Shown here piece after piece: positions 20,299 to 30,400 of a stretch of DNA of 64,000 bases. This DNA is from Schistosoma haematobium (lineage: Eukaryota > Platyhelminthes > Trematoda > Strigeidida > Schistosomatidae), in NCBI RefSeq assembly GCF_000699445.3, contig NC_067200.1, forward strand, positions 7,252,450 to 7,316,449, given 5' to 3'. A program made the position numbers and the translations under genes. The notes under the pieces are model-generated. The model was not told where the DNA came from. It worked only from the letters and a program-made list of their open reading frames with translations, and searched no databases. How positions within the stretch are numbered: the first letter of the stretch is position 1; every line of letters starts with the position of its first letter.

Positions 20299-20392
20299 TG
20301 AAGATGCCACAGGTATTTGGAGTTTAACAACGCTTTAACCAGTAACACCTAATATGAATCGTGTCCACCAAGTGAAATCAAACGACAGAAGC
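20299..20392 (-). repeat. Truncated LTR at the right arm end
   Basis: Reverse complement of the last 94 bases of the LTR at 15305-15628 (TGAAGATGCCACAGG at its right end); it breaks off inside the LTR. Confidence 0.75.
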
Positions 20393-20439
20393 GTGGAGGT
20401 TTGAAATATAATTAATAGTGTTTAAAAAGGTTTTGATCC

Positions 20440-20535
20440 TGTGCACTTTCGACTCTAGATTTCAGTAGGTGGGCACGATTTATGGTTGTTGTTACTGGGT
20501 GACGCGTTGTCGAACTTCTAATTGTGTAACGATGT
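20440..20535 (+). repeat. Diverged LTR piece, plus orientation
   Basis: Words such as GTGGGCACGATTTATGG and GTTACTGGGTGACGCGTTGT parallel the 3' third of the Gypsy LTR with many substitutions, so it is older than the flanking arm. Confidence 0.5.
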
Positions 20536-21568
20536 TCAACTATATCGCGTAAGACTACTCAGACTAGGATATCTGGTGACCCAATTTTGTTTATTTCCCA
20601 GTCGTAATCCGCATTCCGGTTTTGAAGTTATCCGGTGACTTTGAAGACGTTTTAGCTCTGTCTATCAGTTTACTTGAATTTATCTTGTATGACCTACGAA
20701 TGATATCCGGCTCTATTTCTCTGTAGAATGCTTATCTCGTGTTTGAGGGTATCTTTATCATGTTTAAACTCGTCTTCTTAGTCCTTATTTGAGGATTTCG
20801 ACTCGCAGAAAGTTGTGTTACTTATATACTGTTTTGGTCCATGTACACAACTTTTCATTCCTAAAGCGTTGTTTATGCTTTTCCTAAAGTAATAACGTCA
20901 ACTTCCTAACAAGCTTAACCGAAATCACAATTTTCTGAAATTTGGTTTATCATTACACTACATGGTAGGTCAATAACGTCTACTGTTAATTTTTTGTACG
21001 GCAACATATGCTCTTCAATCAGCATAAGTTTCACCAACTGCTGGACTCGCAAACAGTAGTGTTAACTAGTATATTCCTCTTTCATCACATTAATTGATGA
21101 AGTATCTAGTGATATGATAATTTTTAATCATTATAACTATTCTTTAGGATAAAGCACCAAAGACTTGATTGGACTGTGGGTTTGATAGTTACAGCGAATG
21201 ACGTATTAGGCTGTTCGTATCAGACTTTGCCTAGGAACTGTGATCGTTCTTGAAAATCAAAAGTGAAGAACGACGAATCTCTCTGATCTTTAGTACCCTG
21301 TCAGGAAGTGTAGACGTATCAATATCAACTATATAATTATTTAGAGTTACAAAATATTGTCGTATTACGGAATCAAGTTCCATGTGTATTTCTTATTTGC
21401 ATGATTGGTATTCAGACATTCATAAATTTTCTCAGCGACTCTATATCTCATTTTGAAGTGACATAGCTCATCAAACTGATGTTTTGATTTCATAACAAAA
21501 CTAATTTCTGTCTTAAATATCCATAGGTTTCTTTGCATTTACCCATCATCTAATTAAACTGTAAAGGA
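20536..21568. promoter_or_regulatory. Upstream region of CFAP36
   Basis: No repeat or coding feature recognised in the 1 kb before the CFAP36 start codon. The promoter and 5' UTR are expected here or in an upstream non-coding exon, but I could not place a transcription start. Confidence 0.3.
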
Positions 21569-21653
21569 ATGGATACTAAGGAATTGGAAAATTTTTTTAG
21601 CGGTCCTATGGTTTCAGCTCATATTGAATCATTCATGGATGCTCATTGTTCTA
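21569..21653 (+). CDS. CFAP36: CFAP36 exon 1
   Basis: ATG at 21569, in-frame stop upstream at 21551, donor GTAATT at 21654; ends in phase 1. Encodes 28 residues (MDTKELENFFSGP..DAHCS), the first helices of the BART-like domain. Confidence 0.85.
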
Positions 21654-24600
21654 GTAATTATAAAACTTGATCAAATACGCTTTTAACATTATAATAATAA
21701 CAGTATTCACATGTGAAAAAGAAATTCATTCTGAACATTATGCAACACACAAAGAGTTTTCAGAAATGGTAAGTAGAAATAGACAATATTCTTTATTTCA
21801 CAATCCTTTCTTAGATAGATTTTCATTTAATGAACTCGTTATGGATACATAGTTATTGACTAACACTAGTTTTTGTCTCTTTCAAATGTATGTTATAGTT
21901 GGATATACATCACAAGAGGCTAGATAAACCACAACTGGCTATAGGAAATATGAGATCTGGTTCAAAGTTGACTCAGGCCAAGTTACCACACTATCGGCAA
22001 TACGAAAGTGGATAGCAGTGTTGTTGAATTAGAGATTTCATGTAGAGGAAATAATTTTAAAAGATAATCAGTTTGCGACATTAGAAGTATAAGGGTTTCG
22101 AAACCGACCTTGTGAACTATGAAAAATGAATACATCTGCTCTACTGCAGCTGATCTCGAATTATTTCACCAGTCTTCAACTATTGATCACGATTATGGCA
22201 CTGGCCGCAACATAGTAGCTTGTACCTTGCAAAATGACTCAGACCAACAATCAATGATTTAATAACCTGTTCGGTGGTTTGGTTGCTTCTGACTTTTCTC
22301 CAAACACGGTGCGTTTAGAATTATTCGCTTGACTGCTCTATCATTCGTGACAAATACTTTAAAAACCTCTATGGTCGTATAGCAATAACCTTCAGATTTC
22401 ATCCATTTTCAAAAGAGGCAATAAAAAGCGAACTGTTTTAAAATATACCTATCCTTTGATAGGTAAACGAATGCTTATTCGACGTCACAGGCACATCAGA
22501 TTTGCAAATCAAAAACGTTTTTTTGTATTTGTGCTTAGATTTTCCGAACTACTAACTCATCAGGTCCTATAGTACGTCCAAAATAAATGAATTAATCTGT
22601 GTATTCAACTGCTTTGGTTCTTAGCGTTAGAACAGGTTAAGAGGTAAATCACACATTCATTTTCACCTCTCGTTTGCAGAAAAAATTCGGAAAAAATCGA
22701 GATTGTTTCTATCAGTGGAGTATTTTTTTTACTAATATAATTCTAGTCTGGTCTTGCACAAGTCGAAAGCAGTTTTTAGAATTTCATTTTTTATAATCGC
22801 CATCTGCTTAGTACTGACCAGTGTTGATATGAACTTCCTGGCGCCCTAATAGGAATCTGTAGCATATTGAGTTCATTAATTTCAAAATAAAAGTTATTTA
22901 CCTTTCATAATTATGTTTGGAAAATTACACCATTTTCCTAGTCGTTTTGTTTCTGGCATATGTAAATAAAAACCTTAGAAGTAAAAACTTGACCTAATGG
23001 ATACATGAATTTCCTTTAGTTATATTTCCTTATAAAAATGTTTTGAGAACAAAAACCATTGTGAAACAAATTGTTTCTTCATCGCAAATCTGATTATTTG
23101 TTAATGAACACAAGCTAACTTCCGTATCTATAAATGTATAAGTAGTAATTTTTGTGGCTACTATAAATAATAAAGCATTGTTGTTGCCGAGGTTACGTAA
23201 TAATCTAGGGTAGTAGAAGTCTTGTGTGTATTTAGCAGTATATGTACTAAGTTTTGCATTGAAATTGCATAACAGTTGTAATATTTGGCTTCGGGCCACT
23301 CACTCTAGATGTGGGGTCTAGCAAATCTACCTGGTTGCCGTAACCAAGCTAGATGGATTGAGATTCGAACCTGCAACGTAGCAGCTGAAATCTGTACGCT
23401 TTAACAAATAAGCTACCAGTTCACAGTTGAGCTATACCATTATATCAATATTAGACATCATTTTGTTTAAATCTTTCCTTATTCTTTAGATGAAAAGTCT
23501 ATTAAATAGCTCATCAATTGATTACAATCAAATTCAGGAAATGTATACAACTTATAAAATAACTGAAGATGATCCTTCTTTTAGTTCAATCTCTTATATA
23601 ATTGCATTATGGAATTTTGAATTATTTTATCAATTAATGACTTTGGTAAATGTTGATTTACAATTAGAAGCATTACATTATATTCAACAGAAGTATGGTA
23701 ATCAATTCATGTATGTATACATTTTAAATAATTTCTTTTATCTGAAGATAATATGTATCATGATCTTTCTTATTAACATTGCTGCTAAATTTATTTAGAT
23801 TCATTTAAGATAATTAGTCCCTTTGATAAATTCCCATAATGCAAGACGAAGAAGTCGAAGTTTATCAGAATTATGTGGTGATATGATTGCGTAATACATT
23901 TCCAAATCAATCTGATCACACATTATGTACTTGTTAAGAACATTTATATATGAAAATTAAAAGGTCAACTAGACAGATTAAAGGTAAGTCATAACAAAGA
24001 ACACATACCAAATAGGCTGTATAAACAATTGAATTCCGACGGTCAAATAAGATCACAGTATAGGCAGACATCATCATCCATTGTGAAACATTTGATTGAG
24101 ACTGGTCATAAGGTTGATATCAATTCAGCATTTATAGTATTATACAAAAGCCTTCAAGGACATAGGGAGGACTAATCGAACACTGCAATCAAGGTTCAAT
24201 GAACATGTGCCTAGTTGGCTTCAAAATCAATGTATGTCAAATGATCCGATCAATGTGTGAGTTAGAAAACCAGGTTCATCGATAGCGAAACATATAATTG
24301 AAACGGGGCACAAAACTGACATTAGCACAGCTTTTAGGACGTTGTATAGAAATTGTCAAGGACGAATTCTTAAGTTTATTGAAGCCTTGACTATTCGTAA
24401 ATTTATACCCCCCTTATGTGTACAAAAACAATTTGTCGTAACCTTGAATTTACCTTGTTAATCCTTAAGTCATTTTATGGCTTAGGATAACGCGACAATT
24501 TCTTATTCTTTCTCCCCCCCTTTTGTTATTTGACTTGAACTTTTATTTAATTAGAACAACACATATAAGCGAACAATTGTTTTCAATTAGATCGTCATCA

Positions 24601-26835
24601 GGCTTTACTCTAATATACATGAATATTTATACGAAAATGTTAAACCAATCAAGGCAATATGGGTCAATAATCACAATGAAATAGAATAAGTCACTACACA
24701 TAATAGGTAAAAGTACAATTTTATAATAGTAGGAAGACAGGTGAACTGATAATAGAAACCAAAGTAATCACCAGGACATTCTACGCAGCCAATCTTGCGT
24801 TGACCTTCTCTTGTTGACCAGCGATGTCTACTCAAACGAAGGATAAGTTACCTGAGTTGGCCTCTTCTATGTGCACTTACAAATTCAGCTGCTCCTGTGG
24901 AGATAGCTATATAGGGCGTACTACCAGGCAACTTAACCAACGAATGAGTGAACATCTACCAACTTGGTACATAAAGGGCCAGATAAAATCTATTCGCAGT
25001 TCTATATTGGCACATCTCATTGATAGCGGTCATGCTGTAGATAAATCGAAATCATTTCGAGTTATCTATCGTATACCTCCATCATTTCCTGACGGAGTTC
25101 GTTCCCGCCTCCTACATATAGCTGAAGCCATTGGAATTCGTACATATAACCCCAATTTATGTGTACAGAAGAAATACGTGACCCCCCTATCCCTTCCATG
25201 GCCAGTTATAACTTAACTATTATTATTATCATCATCATTTATTTTATTCTATCTGTGTTATTGTTAACCTTATTTCCACATCCATTATTTGTTTGTAATT
25301 TTCCGCCTCTTTGTATTCTTCACTATCTAATTATTTACACACATCTTATTACGTAATGATTTTAATGTTTTGTGATGACTATTCCTAGTCTATTTACCCA
25401 TGTTTGTTTGACCTTCTATTTCCAACGTTTAACTATTGATAAGAGTCTTGTTATTGTATTTTGATTATTCTCACTATTATCAGTTCACCTGTCTTCCTAC
25501 TACTATAAAATTGTACTTTTACCTATTATGTGTAGTGACTTATTCTATTTCATTGTGATTATTGACCCATATTGCCTTGATTGGTTTAACATTTTCGTAT
25601 AAATATTCATGTATATTAGAGTAAAGCCTGATGACGATCTAATTGAAAACAATTGTTCGCTTATATGTGTTATTCTAATTTTCACAATGGGAATCTTTAA
25701 TATTTTATTTAATTGACCTTTATTAATTTTCATATAAAAATGCCTTGACAAGTATATGTGTGACCAGATTGTTCGAAATGTATTACGCAAACATATGATC
25801 ACATAATTCTGATAAACTTCGATTCATTTACTATTCGATCCTGCTAATTTCATCTTTTCACACTAATTTGGTATGTCGACTTGAACCAACGCATATTTGT
25901 ACAAGAATTTACGTTGATAATAGATGGGAGACGGATAACAATTGGAGATAGTAACTCACTGAAGACAATGGTGGGTGTGTCGCTCGATTTCGTGGATTAG
26001 TTGTAGTTAGACGTTAACACCGTTGGATGCCGACTCAGTGGTCTAGTGGTCAAGTGATCGCATGTGAAATCAGTAGGTCCTGGGTTCGAATCTCTCAGGG
26101 GGCGAATGCGCACTGCTGAGGAGTCCCACAATAGGACGAAACGGCCGTCCAGTGCTTCCAGGTTTCCTATGGTGGTCTAGCTTCAAATGACTCATGATCT
26201 TAACCATTGAAAGAACCATTTATATTTAGGGAGCTCTGAAAAAAATCTGTCATATGAAATTAACAATCCTTATCATTTCTGTAGCACAGTATGTCACATG
26301 AAATTAAATCCATGAGTTTTAGGTAGTTTATCAAGATTTTTATACTTGACTATGAACCATACTATTAGTTCATGGGCAGGCCAGACTATATACGGTATAA
26401 TAGTTGTTTAATTCTCTCTGATTTTCATCTGTTCTTTATTTTGTTCTAATCGATAATGAACACTTTTCATGTATAACATATCTGTAAAAAAACGAACCTA
26501 TCTAAGCTATCTTGCCGTTTTGAATAAATGATCGTTTTATAGTATTGATCATCAATAATTCCGTTGTTACGAGTAATTGCTGAAACTATATGCACACTTA
26601 TTACAATTCATATTCAGTTTTTATCCAATAATTATAATTGCCCATTATTGATTAATAAATTCTATCGGTTCTTATTTTTAAAACTAACTTTCTTTATAGA
26701 CAAATGTATTCAAACAACAATAATCATGATTCCTTGGTTAATAATTCTACTGAAATAAATAAAAATGAACTAACTGATATGTTGTTAGAAAAATCTCAAC
26801 AGAAAAATGGAATGATGAAGGTAATTTGACCGAAA

Positions 26836-26868
<33 letters not shown>

Positions 26869-27383
26869 GAGATCAATACCAAGAGTTAAATCTTGATATT
26901 TACAAGTAAACTAAACATTGGGTAGAATGTTAGTTATAAAATAATGATGTATTCGTGATAACTAAGAAATTTGTATTTCTAACATTTCGTGACTTAGTGT
27001 AGGCCAATTCTTCAGAGAATAAATATAAATAACCACATTAAATTAATATTAGTTTAAATAGAATATACTGCTTGTTCTTCTTTATTGTTTGAACTTGTAT
27101 TAATTCAATCCGGTTGTTTGTTTTTCTTCTCTGAAGAGGTGACTTGCAATAAGTCACGAAACATCAATAATTCAAATTTCTATTCATTAATTGATCACAA
27201 ATACATTATTATTTTATTATTGTACGTTTTGTTTGTATTCTTCTTCTTATTCTTTTCTTTAAATCAACTTTCTAGACAATTAAAGAAACAATTCAAAGTG
27301 AACTTTGTAAAAATCAACATAATCAGAACGATGGACAATTATTAATAGAGGCAAGCTTTTAATTATGTGCAAATTCTGTTTTC

Positions 27384-27455
<72 letters not shown>

Positions 27456-30400
27456 GTTTTCTGAACATTTACGCATTTTTGACTCTCCTGGCCCTTAGGA
27501 ATCTATTTATCAAAATATTAAACAGTTTTACAGTAAGTAATAATATGCTCAAATTAAGAAACTCACTTTTAAGATGATAAATCCAACAACATTGGTTGAT
27601 TTTCAACACAGACAATTTTAATAGTGACCACGTCAGTATGGCTGAACAAATAAAAATTGTGCCAATGAAATAGAGGGAAGAAAATTGTATGATAATAATC
27701 TTTTTACGAAGTTGCGCCACTGTACACCATTGTCTTCAGTGAGCTGATATCTCACAACAGATGCGCACTGCTGAGGAGTCCCATACTAGGACGAAACGGC
27801 CGTCCATTGCTTCCAGGTTTTCCATGGTGGTCTAGTTTCAATCGACTCATGATTTCAACCTGTGAAATTTCTAAAAATCTCCACAAAACCCATTCTGATA
27901 ATAATCTTTTTACTCAAGAGTAAGATAATAGCAATTAACAAATTTCACAGGTAGTCATTATTATAGTTTGCGGTGCTATTGAAAATCAAGAAGTATTGGA
28001 TAACTGTTTCATCCTAGTATAGGATTCCTCAGCATTTCGTATTGTTGTTTAAAATATGTTTAAAAATATGTATTTTCAAAATTTTCATAGGTCATGCGTT
28101 TTTATCAGTAGTCGATTTAAATCAGATATGAGCTTGTGGGTTGTGACATTGGATAGATGAATGATTTGTTTGATTACAGTAGGCCACACACCCAGGGAGT
28201 TGCTCTAGTGCTGTCCAAAGTAGCACGAAATGCACTTGTAGGATGGGAATCTCACGGATCCAGAATCATCAAAGTATTATTCAAAACAAAGAAGGGGGGT
28301 CACAATGAATATTATCCAATGTTATGCACCCACCAGTGATAGCAAGGACGACGAGAAAGATCAATTCTATGAGAGGCTGCAACCAATCATAGAGAAATGC
28401 CCTCACCATTCTAATGGGAGATCTAAATGCCAAAGTCGGAATAGACAACACCGGATATGAAGATATTATGGGACGACATAAACTGGGACAGAGAAACGAA
28501 AATGGAGAAAGATTTGCAAATCTATGTGCATTCAACAAATTTTGCCCCAAAATACTGACGATAATTCCACTAACTCGACTATGTTCAGTTGCTCACGAAG
28601 AATGTCTACCACTTCCTCTATTTACTTTTTAGAATTTCGGAAGAACACCTAAGATACCTTATTTTATCCCGTATTATTATTCAGATCTGGGAAACTCATG
28701 TGATTATTTACTGTGAATATAGGGCTACAACGCACCATAAATAAATAATCTCAATGTGTGCACAGCTAGAACATTTGTGGTACAAAACTGGAGTAACAGC
28801 TGTTGGTTTGTTCTCTGCCATAATAGGTTATTGCTGATGGTATCCGTCCAACGGACATTGTGTATGTTGCGTAGACAATTGTTTATAAATACATGTACTT
28901 TTATGATGACGGTTGTAGTAGTTCTCCACATTTTGACTCCGTACAGTAGAACTGTCTTGACGTTCATACTAAAGATTCTGACTTTGATGTTGACTGAAAG
29001 TTGTTTTGAGCTGTAGGAATGCTGCCATCACTTTGTCAATCCTTTTCATCACATCTGCATCAGATCCTCTCTTTATCAATGATTCTACCCAGATACTTAT
29101 ATGTCTCCACCTCTTTCAGAGCTTCTCGATCAAGCGTTTGTGTGTGTGAAATAGGAGAGCTAGGTCATCTACGAAGTCCAGATCGTTTAGCTGCATCGAA
29201 CATGTTCACCGTATTCCATGCTTTTTTTGAGATGTAGAGATCATCATAATCCAGTCGACCACCAGAGGATAGAGAGAAAACGAGAGTAAGCAGCCTTGTC
29301 TCATGCCGGTCTTCACTTGGAACTCGTCTCTCATCTGTTCCTCTTGCACGACTTCACAGTGTATTCCGTATGATATTGCCAATCTTCTCAAATACAAAAT
29401 AGCGTGGAAGAAGGTTACATGAGGTTCCTCTGTCCATGATGTCAAGGAATATATATACTGAATCTTCAGAGAATGAAATTTAAAGTTTTACAATTTTAAT
29501 AAATCTGATCTTGTCAGTTATATCTTGGCATGTTCGCATTCAGATCAGAGCTAATACTTTACATTTTGATGGCATCATTTAATAACTGTTCACTAATGTT
29601 AGATGGATACATTGACTATATTTTATACTTTATTGCCCATTTTGTCCAATATATCATATTCTGTGTATTTATTTCAGAGTGATTCTAATACTTTTCGTGA
29701 TATACCTACAAAAAATCTCACTAACTCTACAATTCCTCATGAAATAAAGCGAACTTCTGATACTGTGACACCATCATCATCAGCATCATGGAATCACATA
29801 TTGAATTTCAATAACTCTGAAACCATTCATCAGCAAAAAGATGACAATACTTTAAGACCAACTAAAGATGAATTAGTTGAAAAGCAGGCATTTCTAAGAA
29901 AACAACGTGATCTACTGATCGAAATGCGTCAGAAAAAGCGTGAAAAGCTATTTTCTGATCATGTACAAACTTTAACAGATAACAGTTTTGTATATACTAA
30001 TAATGTAAGTTGATTGTAATAATTTACCAAACAAATTAATTGAAAATTTCATCTTTAATCTATACAGTAGATACATGAATTATACTACAAAGGCTTTTGT
30101 GAAATACTCTCCGCAAATTCATTTAATGCTGATAACTGTTTAAGAATATTGTGGATAATAACGTTTATGTGGTCACTATCATAACTAAGGACTACTATCA
30201 ACTTCCTAGGTTGATGAAATTACTGAATTTTAACAATTTAGCGTTTCTATTTTTTGATCATCGTTTTACTGTTCATCTAATGTTTGATGGTAAGACTATA
30301 ATTTATGGACGACCTTTGAGTGACGGTAGACTGACCTTAAGACTGTCCATCTAATAACTAGGACCAGATGAGAGTTATAAACCTGCATAAGGAATTCGAA

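Larger units (their letters stand above)
18121..20392 (-). repeat. Right arm of the inverted duplication
   Basis: Reverse complement of 15536-17808. It starts at TTAAACGTTCATAACTGC (18121) and ends in the LTR at about 20392 where GTGAGGAG of the left LTR becomes CGTGGAGG. Confidence 0.85.
15305..20535. mobile_element. Ty3/Gypsy-like LTR retrotransposon rearranged as a large inverted duplication
   Basis: A 5' LTR (15305-15628), gag, protease and RT run on the plus strand to 17808. A 312-bp spacer from further along pol follows, then an almost exact reverse complement of 15536-17808 at 18121-20392. The arms carry the same gag frame break and the same 1-nt loss after the RT segment, so the lesions preceded the duplication. 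A diverged LTR piece in + orientation follows at 20440-20535. The arms differ at only a few positions noticed by eye (for instance Leu versus Pro in gag, and single-base indels near 16775 and 16825). Confidence 0.85.
24553..25830 (+). mobile_element. Short Penelope-like element with inverted long repeats and GIY-YIG domain
   Basis: A segment of about 200 bp at 24553-24755 is repeated in reverse orientation at 25480-25675. Between them lies the GIY-YIG coding remnant on the plus strand. Penelope-like elements characteristically have repeats that may be inverted and a C-terminal GIY-YIG domain. The RT is missing, so this is a 5'-truncated copy. The right repeat continues into tail sequence to about 25830. 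Confidence 0.8.
23711..26699. other. CFAP36 intron 3 with a Penelope-like cluster and a hammerhead SINE
   Basis: Contains Penelope-like sequence (about 23815-25830), the SINE at 25970-26220, and unassigned AT-rich sequence from 26220 to the acceptor TCTTTATAG at 26691-26699. Confidence 0.7.
27351..29677. other. CFAP36 intron 5 with microsatellite, SINE and RTE-like fragments
   Basis: Holds an (AT)n run, a truncated hammerhead SINE (about 27730-27900), an RTE endonuclease fragment and an oppositely oriented RTE RT fragment, then the acceptor TATTTCAG at 29670-29677. Confidence 0.7.

Noticed and set aside
15536..20392. Host gene pair in head-to-head or tail-to-tail arrangement
   Set aside because: The coding content is gag, protease and RT, so it is a retroelement inverted duplication.
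27365..27577. Ile/Tyr repeat frames on both strands
   Set aside because: Translation of the (AT)n run.
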